Positions 1 through 12,045 of a DNA stretch of 64,000 bases are shown here, in pieces (position 1 is the first letter of the stretch; each line of letters starts with the position of its first letter). The notes under the pieces are model-generated. The model ran no database searches, was not told the origin of the DNA, and saw nothing but the letters and a program-made list of their open reading frames with translations. The translations under genes and the position numbers were made by a program. The stretch comes from Ornithodoros turicata (taxonomy: Eukaryota > Arthropoda > Arachnida > Ixodida > Argasidae). The DNA lies in NCBI RefSeq assembly GCF_037126465.1, contig NC_088202.1, forward strand, positions 104,811,962 through 104,875,961. The letters are read 5' to 3'.

Positions 1-3000
1 ATTTAAAAGAGAACCTGCACAAGAACGAGCACTACAACTTGACACTGACCTACCATGGGGTGGTGGGTGAAGAAGCAACGGGCCTTTATAGGACGATGTA
101 CTATAATGGCAGCGGTATGGCCAAGTAAGTGATTGTGTTAATGGGGGACAGGTCCATTAATGTGCATTGCAACCCCATTTGTTTATAGGTGGATTGCATT
201 GACAAATTTTAAGCCAAACCACGCTAGACGAGTGTTTCCGTGTTTCGATGACCCTGGCCTACGTGCTAGCTTCGATATAATCATAGTCCGAAACAAGGAA
301 CTTAACACACTCAGCAACATGCCTGTCCAGCGCACTGAAAGGAGGTAAAAGTAGAGATCTCTGTGGAGTTATGCGCTCACGTCGGCTTTTTTATTTCTAA
401 GGTCTAATAACCTTGTGGCGGATTATTTTGCCCGAACACCTAATATCCCAACGTATTTAATTGCGTTCACCATCAATGACTTTCCATCTTTTGGCAAGGG
501 AACGGTGAGTGCTGTCGTTGACGCTGCATACAATGTGGTTTGTGTAACCGGTCATAACTTCGCCGCCTCCTCTCATTAACGAAGGACACCTGCATTTTAT
601 CCAGTGTTTGATATTCTGTTCATCATGCTCAATATGGTTTGACGACTACTTAGATGCGAATGTGGACACGAGCAGCTGTGACACACCTGGCCCAGAAAAT
701 GGCAATAGATATCGTGCCGAAGATGCTGGAGTACTATGAAGACTACTTTGAAACTAAGTACCCCATGCCGAAGCTGGGTATGCATTCAATTGGACTAGCG
801 TTTCGTTTCGTTTCCCGTATCCGTATTTCACAGTACAGGAAACATTTAACAACATTGCCAATTGGGCAAGTACATGCGTAATTGTAAGCGTACATTTGTA
901 AGCACATGGTAAGCACATTACAATGTAAGCACATACTCGTACGTTGTAAGCATGTAATAGTAGCAGAGCGTTGGTGGAGTAGTAACTACAGAGGCGTCTG
1001 TTCAATGACTATCTATACGCGGGTTCATAAGGAGGAGGTAATTTACTTGCAAAACTCCACTCGAAAGAAAAGACGGGGCATAAGTAGCCAGCTTGCACAA
1101 TTTGGTTCCTGAAGACTTTTCTGAATCTAATATATTTGACCTAGCGAGTCATACAGGGGAGGTGCATTTTCTTGTCCACGAAGTGGGCCTCCCAAGCTTG
1201 GACAGATCATGTTTATGTGTCTTATCTGTCTCTTTATTGGATACATCCTATCTCCAATACCTAACTCTGTATAAAACTGAGTTATATGTAACGTTCCAGA
1301 TATCGTGGCCTTCGCAAATTGTTCCATAAAAATCGCCGGCTATTTTGGACTAATCTTTATGAGAGAACCGGCTTTTCTGCTTTTAAATCCGCGAAAAACA
1401 ATGGCCAGGGACGCTGTGCATCATCTCTCGGTGCTCGCACACGCCATCTCCGGACAGGTACGTGCCAACACTCTTCCTTGTCGAACGAATAATCCGCATT
1501 TTCCGGTGCATACCGGGTGCATTTCCAGGTGCGTTATGTAAGGCAACAAATGTCACCCAGAGGCGCTGCGCGTTATTCAGTGATATTCTTTACGGTAGAA
1601 CCGTTCTCGCGTCTCGCAAACTGCAGCGTCCTTCGTTGTTAGACCACAGAGAGAGTGTTCAACCAAGGTGGCACTGAGCCGTTATGCTTTTCCGAACCGA
1701 ACCGAATTTTTCGCGATTTTAGAACTGGGCTAAACCGGTTCAGCAAACAATTCAGATTAAAGGGGCCGTAAACAGGTACAAAAGGTGCACATTTCTCTGT
1801 GTTATATTATTGGAACTTAGTCAGTAAAAACTCCTTGCAATTACTAACGCTCAAAAACAAAAGGCGCTTGCATACGGATGAAATATTCACTGCACTCTTT
1901 CGCATTTTAGCTCCGCCCCGCGCTCTAACTTTACGTCATTTTGACGTAGCTCTTTCCCCGCAAATTACGATTGAGTGTTCCACGTATGATTTTATTTCAA
2001 ATGCGGAATTGGACTAGATGAACGTGAATCCTCTTCCATTCAAAATCTAAACAGTTACAGCCTCAAACTGAGAAAGAAATGCGTTTAATTTAGGTATCAT
2101 ACGCGCACTACGTTTTCTGGGCAGTAGCACGCAGCACACCACCTGCGCGAATGAATATCCGGGACTACAGTTTCGTAATCTTAGGTAGGTGCGCGATGGA
2201 ACATCTTCGTCATCTTCGAATGGTTCCGACAACTGGGCTGCCGTACTTTGGTTTGATCCACGCGGTATCGCGTCACCCGCTCGCGTGGTGCAGTGGATAG
2301 CGTGCTGGCCATGGGCTCAATCTTGATGTGCACATAGCGATCGTTATAGCTATTTTTCAAAATTTGCGCGTTCATCCGTCACGCGCATTGGCCGTCAACC
2401 GGGGAGCACGAGCGTTTAGCGAGCGTTACGGGATAGCGAAAAGTTCAAAATCTAGCCCCATGTCACGTCGTGACTGGGAGGAACCCGGGTTCGAATCGCG
2501 TCATGTGATAGCAGCCCAGCTGTTGACGTTTGCGCCAGCCGAAGGTGTTGAAGATGTCATGACGTTGAATTTCGGAACCACGGAGCGCAAAACGTCGTTT
2601 CACACAAACAAACTGAGCGCTCCGACTCACAGCTGATAACGAAGTATGTTTATTGGCTGGTAATTTGAAACGTCATGTGCGCAGCTCATCCGCCCGATTG
2701 GACGGCAAAACGCTACGTAGCCGACGTACGCGTTGTGGAGAGAGGCTCGCTGGTTACTCATCTTTGAAAGCAGTTATACGGGTCAATGAGCTGACACGAG
2801 CCGAACGAAATGTATATTTGGGTATTATGAGCTGCGTTCTTTCATGGGGCATCATTATTTCAGAAATGTTTGGTGGCCTGTTTACGGCCCCTTTAAGGCA
2901 CACAGTGACAAGGAGAATGTAAACTGCATGGACGACACGAACCCAACTACCAATTGTTCGTTCTTGCAACACCGGGTCGAGGAGCGAAAATAGCAAACAC

Positions 3001-6000
3001 AAAAACTATATGTGATGCTCTCTAGAACAGATGAGTACACTCACTTTCGAAAATGCAGCGTCCCTTTTCTCTATGGTTGAACAGTCAATGGACATGAACA
3101 TGCTTGGACTGTCCATGCAGGGACATTGAGCAGGTCGGAGGGACCGAGGCAGAATGCTGCAATAAATCAAAGTTTGTGTCAGGGGCAGATGGAGACCCTC
3201 GGTTTGGGGGGTGGGTGTGGCGGTTTCTTTGTCGGAGCGCGTAGCGGGGGAGGGGACAGAGCGATGGAAATCCCAATCGCCCCCACCTTGGATCCGCTAC
3301 TGGTTTGTGTAAGGTTATTCACAGGCTCCGCGGATTCTCATTTTTACTCTTGCGTACGTATGCGTGCGACAAAAGCGATCCTCTAGACTGTTCACATACG
3401 TGCAGGCACCACAAGTGGCTGCCAATACGCGTCTTTTTTTACATCTGACCACGAAGCGTTATTGCAGAGGGTTTTCTGTCCATGTTTGAGTGTGGTGCGA
3501 CAAAGTGCTGGCAGTTCCAAGGATATGCAATGAATGCTGCATCTTTTTTTCTTGCACCCTGTACGCACTCCATACTTACAACGACCATGTTGGAATTCGT
3601 CTTACACAGAGGAGTCTGCCTCAACGCGCATGCGCGGAACATGTCGTTTGTTTCTCCTCTTGCGGGCCTGTGCGTACGTCGGAAAACGTTGAGCTCGGGC
3701 GAACTCCTTGCATTCTGCTGCGAGGATCTCGCGCGCGTCTGTTGCCACGGTAACCAAGGTTCGCCCGCGCAGCAGTGTGAACCAAGCTTAAAATGCGGTT
3801 TACCTGCACTGGGTCCGCGGGTGATGCCGGAGATTCACGCTGTTGCATTCTCATGCGTTATGGATGCGGCGCGGCGCGGTTGGCAACGAAATACGGCGAG
3901 CCAGAAAGCATACGCACCCCAAGAGATTGTCTCGATCGAACTCCACGTCGCACGGATTACCTCTGGCTACGCAGCTGACCAATGAGCGAGGGTGCACTGG
4001 AGAGTGTAGATAGATAGATAGACGTAGAAAGAGTGGAGGCGTGACTGGCCAAACACAGGCGTTTTCCGTATCAAGAACGCATGTGTCTCAACAGCGCGTA
4101 ATACGACATCCGCATTAGCCCTCGACATGTACCGTACCCGCAACGGAGAGAAGTAGCAGTGTGAACCAGGCATTATATATGCAGGTATACCCGCATTACA
4201 ACGCCGCGTGTGTTGCGAATGGCAGTGGATACTACTTACCCGCGCTGCAAACATATGCCTTTGAGCACAGGTGAAGGATGCCACTGAAAGGACGTGCGCG
4301 CGGCGCCACCAAGCGTAGAACGCGTCAAATTCTCAAAGAGCATTGATCCAATGCTCTCTGACAGATTGACACGTTACACGCCAGGTGGAGCTACACGCAT
4401 GTTCAATGGCCATTGAAGATTGCCCATGTGTCAGTGGAATAAATAAAATGACGCTAAACCTATATGATTTCATACTATCTGCGCAGTGGTTTGGTAACCA
4501 TGTGACTTTGTCATGGTGGAGCAGCATCTGGCTGAGTTACGCTGTGGCATCCGTCAACAAATATTCTGTGCTGAAGAGGATAGACGATTATTGGAATGCT
4601 GTAAGACTAAGCCTGAAGATGAGCTACACGTATATTAACGTTTAACTCCCATAGGATGGCTTGGACCTGGTGTACGAAGTTCACGATGCCATGTACAGAG
4701 ACAGCCTCGAATCTGCTTTATCGATGACACTGGAGCCAGACTCTCTGGGAGTAACAACACAGCCGTTCTTTAACGCTAATCCAAAGAAGGTATCTTGCTT
4801 ACACTAAGATCAAAGTGTTTGAAATTATTGCGTCTTTACGTTAGGGAGTCGCCCTGATTAGAATGCTGGAGGACTTTCTGGATGGCGAAAATTTTCGAAA
4901 AGGCTTAAACGTAAGTGGACGATGTATGTGACGTGAGTGCAAATAAATGTAGGAGTATACCTGGGAAGTGTGACGGGCAAGCTCGACCTGCCTCTCTATA
5001 TAGGGCTATGCGAATAGTAAATCTGCTTATTTACTCTTAATGCTGGCTCTGTATTGGCAGTCAAAGCACGAGGGGGTTACAGAGTTTAAGCAACACGCCT
5101 CAGAAAATTTTCAAGGCACCGCGACTTGAGTACAAGGTATAAGTGCAAAGTAAGAACTAAAGTACAAGGTATCAAGGTAGAGCAATATGCATAATACTAT
5201 GCCGTACATAAGCACGCCTCTATTTCTTTGGCAAAATTATTAGAACTACTCGTATAGTTAAAAATACTGTAAAGTGAGATATAACCACAATGTTTCAAGG
5301 TATCATCATGCAGAACTTGGCTGTGTGATCACACACACAAGTCATCACCTCTCAGTTTTTCATACTTAACGCAGTAATTAATTTTGAACACTTTTAGAAA
5401 CTGAAAGGTGGCGACCCTCAACGTTCGCAAAGAACAAAGTTGAAGTAGGCCCCGTATGGGCGGACAGACATCACGTGATACTGAAATACAACGTAACGCA
5501 TTTGACAAAGGTTACTATTACTATTAGACTTCTTTTGAAGAACAACAGCAATTCCTGAGAAGTTCTTTTTAAACTGTTAAAGGTAGTAACGTCCGAGTTC
5601 CGTGCCTGCGAGGTGATCTGCGCCATCTGTTGGCCTTTCTCTTTCTCTCTCCGCGTCTCTGCGTCGTCTGCTCGCTGTATCGCTGCTGTTTGCAAAACCT
5701 CACATCCAAGTGATTTAAACGAATGTGTGGTTTGCGTTCTTGTGTTCCCGAACACACAAACCGTGCGCCTTTGCAATGATATGCTTACTGCACTCTCACC
5801 ATATAGTCTGGCGCCCTCAATAGATGGCGCACCAGTCGCCTAGCTCAGGGTCTGCTCAGGGTTGGGGCGATTCTGGATTCCGCTAGCTTGTTTTGCGTAG
5901 CAATTTTTGAAATTGGATTGCTCGAAAAATGCTCAAAACAAAGAACCACTGCGTATCTGACGCGTCCAAGTTACAAGCTTTCAGAAAACCATACGGTTTC

Positions 6001-9000
6001 TAGATGTGTGCCATTCACTTTCCAGTTGCTCTAAATTAATAAGTTAAGCTAATAAAGATTTCGTGGTGAGTTTGTTCCAGTCACCGAAGCGAATACGAAG
6101 CGAGTAGTTGTTGCAAACACATAATTGTTGCAATAGTTTTTGCGAACAATATGCGACATGGGTACGGATATGCAGCACACGAATCTGCACAGAGGCAGCA
6201 CTCGCCTTGCATCATACCTCTCATGTTTTCGGGCTTACGAGTGCAACCTAGAAACTATACGAGTACATTCTGTTTAGACAAGATACCGCTTCAATTCGAA
6301 ATTCGAATATAGATTCGAGATAGATTCGAGATTCAAATATAGATAGATCAATTCAGTATTCGACTCGTACATGCAATTATTCGCTCCGGTATCCAAAAAT
6401 TCGGAATATTAGCACAGGCCTACGCCGATCTGCACCGGATAATACGAGGCGGCAAAGGCGTGCCCCTGAATAACGCACGAGAGAGGATGCCAAAGGCATC
6501 GGCAACGTTAATGACACGACTACCGTTAAATGCTGCAGATATTTTTGCAATACTACAAGTACGAGAGCGTCACGGAGGTTGCTGTTTGGAACGCATTCGA
6601 CAAGGTACCGTGCCAAAGACCCGCTCATTATGTGAGAATTAGTTTCTGATCAAGCGCTCTATACGTGACAGGTGAAGCATATTGCCGGCGATGCTATAAA
6701 CACAACAGGCGTAATGCACACATGGACCCACCAGAAGGGCTACCCCGTTGTCACCGTGAAACGCTTCTACCGGACCGGAAGTGCCACCATTTCTCAAAGC
6801 CGCTACTACCTCTGTGAACCTGAAAGTGAAAACAGGTCAGGAGGGTCAACTATAATTTGTATTCCTAAGGTCTGTCCGCCTTAATATTGGGCTCGTGAAA
6901 GTGTGCTTCTGTGCGAGAGGTACTACGAAACAGTAATATTTTTCTCTTTGCTTCATTTGTATGTGTTCATGACTGTGTCTAGTCCGCTGTGGTTTATACC
7001 AATTACATTCACCACGGGTGCGAAGCCAGCCTATGTGGACCATGCACCCGTTACGTGGCTCACAACTGGGCAAGGTAAAGTCCTACTTTAGTAACCAAGT
7101 TACGTGCATATCAACCAGTACGAGTGTCGTACAAATATAACGCTAAGCACACTTGAGAATAGAGGCTCGTGGTGGCTGTGACTCAGCAGGGGAACGGGAT
7201 GAAGGAATCAAAACAGAGAAAGAAATAATGCTCAGAAGGATTATATCCCGGGAAGGAAGTTTATCCCGATGTAAAATGGCAACTACTTTACTTGCCCCAG
7301 CAGGAGCAGCTTCTGTTGCCGGAGTATCTGGTTTGAAACATCTTACATCTAACACAGAAATCGTACACAACAAATGCACATATCACACTTAGGAGTGCAA
7401 GCCACAAGTAAGACACGAATATAATGAGTAGCGCAATAAGTAATATAGCTTTAGACGGAAGCAGCGGTGATATTTCCACAAGGCAGTATAATGTGGTACA
7501 CAATGCTACACATAGGCCTGTTGCAGCAAAGTTTGCACAGCGACATTTCAAGCCCAAGCGGCCACGGATCCAAGTGTAGGTACTTACATCAGGGGGTTCT
7601 GCATGGTGTTTCAAACGGTGTGGCACCAAGGAGAGCTACGAAACCAGTAAGAAATCCTAGGAAAAAAGCCGTGCATTTTGTCCCAGTGCGAACAAGTCGA
7701 GAGCATGTATTTGAAAGTGAGCCGCCGTCTGCTTAACTACTGCGGGTTGCATACATTTTGGGGTGCTGACGTTGCTGCTCACTCACGCCACCTGGCCCGC
7801 AGAAACAGGTCTATATGAATATAGAATTTGTGCGACTTCGTAGTGCCCATACTCCTGTGGGGGCACATTTGTTTTTCCACGCACACTATGCCTTGTGCAA
7901 TTGTATAAACATAACCGCAACGGACTAGTGTTGCGACTTTACTGATCGAAAAGCTGAAAACATCAGGCACACAACACGATTAGATAGTTTGCGCTTATTT
8001 TGCAGAAACTGTAAGGATGAGTGTCCCTAACAATACGTGGCTGTTGCTGAATATCAAGGCTAAAGGCTTTTATCGCATAAACTACGATAAGAGGAATTGG
8101 ATGATGCTGATAAGGCAGCTGAGGGAAGATCACACGGTTAGTTCATGTTTTACGTCATTGCTGTGGTTGATTTATGTCTCTATCTCCTAGAAAATTCATC
8201 TTCTCAATCGGGCGCAGATTATAAACGACCTCTTCGATTTTGCACGGTGAGACTATCAGGACTTGCAAAGTTACGTTGCCGCGTTAGCTAAAGAAGGACG
8301 AAATAGCGTTACTTGTTCAGCACAAGGAAGCGTCCTGTGTTTAACTGGAACGCAGAAATTTGTTTCACAAAGATCTGGAAGCGGACAGTTGAGTATCGCA
8401 CTGTCAGCCTGTCAGTACTTGTCTAACGAGATGGAATACGTGCCATGGAAAGCTGCTCTTAACGCCTGGAGATACATCGAGTCTCTCTTAGCTGCCACGT
8501 CACTCATGGAAAAATGGCGGGTATGCCTCTGTGCGCCGCCGTTGACAAAGATATGACGAACAATAATTTTCAGGCGTTTGTACTCCGCCTGATTACTCCA
8601 GTTTATACAGCGCTCAACTGGGATGGAAGACCAACCGAAGACGTACAAACAGCGTAAGCGTCCCCGATTTCAGGAATGCTGTGGATGACAAGCTCTGTAT
8701 ATTCATCCCACAGGCTTTTACGCAGCGAGATATACAAGCTAGCCTGCATGCACAACCATACACCTTGTATCGACCACGCTCGCACAGCGTTCAACGCCTG
8801 GAAGAACAGCTCTGGGCAGCACAACATGTATACCTGTTCCTGTTTCCTATAGAAGTATATGCGATACTGAGGAATGACCAGCATGCCAAATACTCACATG
8901 ATAGCTCAGTTCAATGCACTGAATGTCAACACCATAACGTTTTGACTAAGGCGTACGGTTCGTGGTATGGTTGCAGGATATCCCGGAATCATCGTGGTTT

Positions 9001-9692
9001 CGTCTACTGCAAAGCGATCGAGCTAGGGGATTATTCTGATTGGAAATTCTTGTGGGACAGCTTTACGGGTGACACTCACGTGGGCAGCCTTGAGCGGACG
9101 GAACTTATATGGGCTTTGACTTGTTCATCAAATCAGAGGGTCACAAGGACGTAAGGGATGACGGGAGTAATACAGGATCACGGGACACGCAACGCTGATA
9201 ACTCACTTTTCAGTCTGCTGAAGAAGACACTGAATGAAAAGAAACTGCGCGCTGAAGACTGCGTAAAGATTTTCAGTCTCGTAGCACGGAGAGGTACAGC
9301 GGAGCGCAACGTCGTTCTGGATTTCATCAAACGAAACTGGCCATCGATGCTCATCATGTAGGTACCATGGGAAACTGGCAAAAAGCTGTGATGCAATGTG
9401 GTAGCACTATTACAGGTGGCAGCAGGATTTCATTCACATTCTTCTGCGAGTAGCGGCGACGATTGTAGACGAGAAAGAACTCGATGAGGCAAGCATGCAG
9501 AATGAAGGGTAGAATGCATTCTTACGTGAATATATGATGCAGGTTCGTTCAATCTACTACAACTTCAATGACACACTGGTGGAGGCTACTTGGGCATTCC
9601 AGACCATGATGAAAACAGTGAAGACCAACAGACAGTGGATGGCCGTTCAATACAAGGAGCTCCAGACCTGGCTAAGGGTGCACGCGAATTAG
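1..9692 (+). CDS. M1-family aminopeptidase-like protein, catalytic residues lost (5' partial)
   Basis: Exons read by splice sites and phase: 1-124, 189-344, 402-504, 654-777, 1300-1457, 4487-4600, 4655-4789, 4845-4910, 6539-6604, 6672-6835, 6983-7074, 8006-8136, 8191-8246, 8373-8520, 8574-8653, 8726-8827, 8977-9150, 9214-9357, 9416-9488, 9543-9692. The frame stays open across all 20 and stops at TAG 9690-9692 (785 codons). M1 landmarks are present: ARRVFPCFDDP, TP(N)IPTYL, WTHQKGYPVV, GFYRINYD..NW, NRAQIINDLFDFA and a full ERAP1_C-like C-terminal half. The active site is not: counting from the first visible codon, the GAMEN position reads KIAGY (179-183), HEXXH reads HAISG (216-220) and the third zinc ligand is Tyr239. 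The probable catalytic Tyr before the KG(A/V) motif is Pro. The N-terminus and any membrane anchor lie left of the window. Inference: an inactive M1 paralogue acting as a binding or scaffold protein. All splice sites are intact, which argues against a plain pseudogene. Confidence 0.9.
1300..1457 (+). other. Exon covering the GAMEN and HEXXH positions of the plus-strand M1 gene
   Basis: Acceptor ccag precedes 1300 and donor gtacgt follows 1457. The exon enters in phase 1 and leaves in phase 0. It starts with the usual Asp-Ile (as in D.IA.PDF of M1 enzymes), keeps Phe-Gly-Leu and Met-Arg-Glu after the GAMEN site, and ends Ala-His-Ala-Ile-Ser-Gly-Gln. The next exon (4487) resumes with Trp-Phe-Gly-Asn, the normal continuation of the zinc helix. 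So the frame is preserved but only the first His of the three zinc ligands remains. Confidence 0.88.
1757..2896. mobile_element. TTAA-flanked terminal-inverted-repeat element with tRNA-like module, copy 1
   Basis: The ends are a perfect 20-bp inverted repeat, TTAAAGGGGCCGTAAACAGG at 1757-1776 and its complement at 2877-2896, so the element is bounded by TTAA on both sides. The interior has no transposase. It matches copy 2 (10685-11561) over most of its length, including a tRNA-like module with an A box at 2286 (TGGTGCAGTGG) and a B box at 2488 (GGTTCGAATC). Here the two boxes are pushed apart by about 150 bp of extra sequence (2308-2461) bounded by CCATG. It lies in the long intron 1458-4486 of the plus-strand M1 gene. 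TTAA flanks suggest piggyBac-type targeting, but the terminal sequence alone cannot settle the superfamily. Confidence 0.85.
2897..4486. other. Intron remainder of the plus-strand M1 gene, no gene seen
   Basis: There is a (TAGA)n microsatellite at about 4005-4022 and a CpG-rich stretch at 3600-3960. The longest reading frame there (167 codons, 3482-3985) matches no family and has no splice or codon support. Confidence 0.5.
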
Positions 9693-9695
9693 AAC

Positions 9696-9701
9696 AATAA
9701 A
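9696..9701 (+). terminator. Poly(A) signal of the plus-strand M1 gene
   Basis: AATAAA lies 4 nt after the stop codon, so the 3' untranslated region would be very short. Confidence 0.6.
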
Positions 9702-9732
9702 GAAGTGCTGCTGATGTATCTCGAACCATAGT

Positions 9733-9806
9733 GTGTTTCTAGACCTCGTTTCTAGACCATGTTTTCTAGACCATGTTTCTAGAAACCATGTTTCTAGACC
9801 TCGAAT
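9733..9806. repeat. Short minisatellite just downstream of the plus-strand M1 gene
   Basis: About five imperfect copies of a 13-15 bp unit built around TTTCTAGACC(A/T)(T/C)G, close to the predicted poly(A) site. No coding potential. Confidence 0.7.
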
Positions 9807-10684
9807 TTTAGTCACCGTTTTGTCGACGCGTCGACGGTTCATCCCACATGCAGGTCCTTGGTGCGCTTTCGTGGGGGGTTTCAACTTTCAACCTACGTGA
9901 TGCAGTTCAACTTCCAGAAACTGAAACTGATGTAGCTGAAATTTGTTGCGCTTCAATATTCCAGCATTTGGTAGTCTCAGAAGTCGTATCAGGCATCGAG
10001 TAGAAAATATTAATTAAAAAAGGAACTAATTGATTTCCAAACTGACCAGCTCTAGAAGGTGTGATCATGAGTTTCGGGAGGCCGCAACGAAAGAGCCTTG
10101 ACCACAGGCACGCCAGCGAGTGGCACGAATTCAAATACTTGTGCCAAAATTGAAAATATAGGTTGATGGGTATTCGCAAGGGGTTTATTTGATCAGTGGG
10201 AGTGCATTTATCGGCATAATCTTCACTTGGGCAGTTGTACATAAAGCAAATCGAACACCGAATTTTGCGGCTGTCTGTGCCACCTGCCCCGTTACCTGGT
10301 CATTATGAATTTGCAAGGATACACACGATGTGTGGCTATTAAATAACGAGACTGAAGGGGAAAATTGTCTCCCCATCAACATACTCCCCTCCTCTATCTA
10401 TCCAATGCTGGACATGTTTTTTTTTTTTCGTGTTGGAAGCAGTGCTCCAGATCATCATGTGTCAACAGTTTTCAGTAATGTTGTGGGTCCCCTTCGATGC
10501 AAACTTCACCTATGGAAACAGGTAAAAGCCACAAGGGATAAATCCGGCAAATAAGGAGGGTGGTCCAGCACTGGAACTTTCTTATCGGCAAGAAACTGCT
10601 TCACCGGCAGTGCATTGTGAGCTGGCGCATTGTCCTGGTGGGGAATCCACGAGTTGTTTTTCCAGAAGTCTGGCTTCTTCTTCC

Positions 10685-11561
10685 TTAAAGGGACAATAAA
10701 CAGGTATACAAGGTGCGCATTTCTCTGCGTTATAATATTGCAACTTAGGCACTGAAAGGCCCTGCGCTCTAACTTTACGTCATTTTGACGTGGCGCTTTC
10801 CTCACCAATTACGATCAAGGGTTCCACGTATGATTTTATGCGGAAATGAACTAGATGAATGTGAGTCTTGTTCTATTTAAACTCAGTTACAACCCCAAAC
10901 TGGAAAATAAATGCGTTCAATTTAGATATCTCACGCGAACTACGTTTTCCGCGCAGTAGCGCGAAGCACACCGCGAGCGCGAATGAATATCCGGCGCTAC
11001 AGTTCCAGAACCTTAGGTTAGTGCGCGATGGGTCATCTTCGTCTTCTTCGAATGCTTCCGACGACTGGGCTGCCGTACGTCGGTTTGAGCCACGCGGCAT
11101 TGCGTCACCAGCTCGCGTGGCACAGTGGTTAACGTGCTGGCCACGTCCCGTCGTCACTGGGAGGTACCCGGGTTCGAGTCGCGTCATGTGATAGCAGCCC
11201 AATTACTGACGTTTGCGCCAGCCAGAGATGTTGGAGATGGCATGACGCTGAATTTTGGAACCACGGAGCGGCAAATGTAGTTCCAGACAGACAAACGGAG
11301 CACTCCGCCTTACAGCTGATAATGAAGCCTGTTTATTGGCTGGTAATTTGAAACGTCATGTTCGGAGCTCGTCGGCCCCCCGATTGGACGGCAAAACGCT
11401 ACGTAGCGTATGCGTCGTGGAGAGAGGCGCGCTGGTTACTCATGGGTCACTGAGCTGGCACGAGCCGAACGAAATGTATATTTGGGTATTACGACCTGCC
11501 TCCTTTCACGGGGTACCATTATTTTGTAATTGTTTGGCCGCCTGGTTTACGATCCCTTTAA
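10685..11561. mobile_element. TTAA-flanked terminal-inverted-repeat element with tRNA-like module, copy 2
   Basis: Starts TTAAAGGGACAATAAACAGG and ends CCTGGTTTACGATCCCTTTAA, imperfect inverted repeats of the same family as copy 1. The interior is homologous to 1757-2896. The tRNA-like module is compact here: A box at 11118 (TGGCACAGTGGTTAACGTG) and B box at 11171 (GGTTCGAGTC), spaced as in a tRNA. Nested in a mariner copy, so it arrived after that mariner. Confidence 0.85.
11110..11182 (+). repeat. tRNA-like Pol III promoter module inside TTAA element copy 2
   Basis: A-box and B-box consensus sequences are about 50 nt apart, flanked by partial tRNA-like stems. No clean cloverleaf with a usable anticodon can be drawn, so this is a SINE-like module rather than a functional tRNA. 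Confidence 0.65.
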
Positions 11562-12045
11562 TCTTTGCCTGAGATGTCCACCATTTCTGCTATTATCCGA
11601 ATGCTTAATCGGCGACCGTTGCGAACAATTTCATTAATTTTTGTAACATTCTGTTGTGCTGCTGCAGTGACATGCCGGCCTGGTCTGTCGTGGTTTCCAA
11701 CATCCTCCAGCCTGACAGCAAACCGTTTGCGCCCTTCAAACACCCGCGCACGTGACATCGCCTTGGCAACGTACACCTCCTGCAACCGGTTCAGTAACTC
11801 TGAATTCACGAGGAATTTAACATTACCCCGCTGCTCCAGTTTGACGCGATTCATGATCCCGGCAAGAGAACAGCGTGGCTGTTCCTGTGAGGACCGCTGG
11901 CACAAATACAACAAATGACAACCAGACGCTGCTTGTCGCGTTGTCTAGTGGAAGGTTCGGGGTCCCCTATTGCGCATGCGTTTCCCGCTCGGGAATGCAC
12001 GAAGGCTACGAGACGCGGAGTCTCGTTATTTAACAGCCCCGCCAT

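Larger units (their letters stand above)
10390..11914 (-). pseudogene. Degenerate mariner transposase interrupted by a TTAA element
   Basis: On the minus strand the N-terminal half (11914 down to about 11562) shows mariner features: MSRARVFEGRKRF, a GRP-like turn and an RRLSIR..AE block. The C-terminal part (about 10684 down to 10390) shows HQDNAPAH and a PPYLPDLS motif, the third part of the D,D34D catalytic triad region. The two halves are separated by the nested element 10685-11561, and part of the catalytic core between them is missing. Stops and frameshifts follow the YLPDLS block. It lies between the convergent M1 genes. Confidence 0.8.

Noticed and set aside
3482..3985. 167-codon open frame in the first long M1 intron
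   Set aside because: No recognisable domain, GC-rich context that favours chance open frames, and no splice support.
7288..7629. 113-codon antisense frame with a hydrophobic stretch in an M1 intron
   Set aside because: The hydrophobic segment looks TM-like, but nothing else supports a gene; it lies wholly within an intron on the opposite strand.
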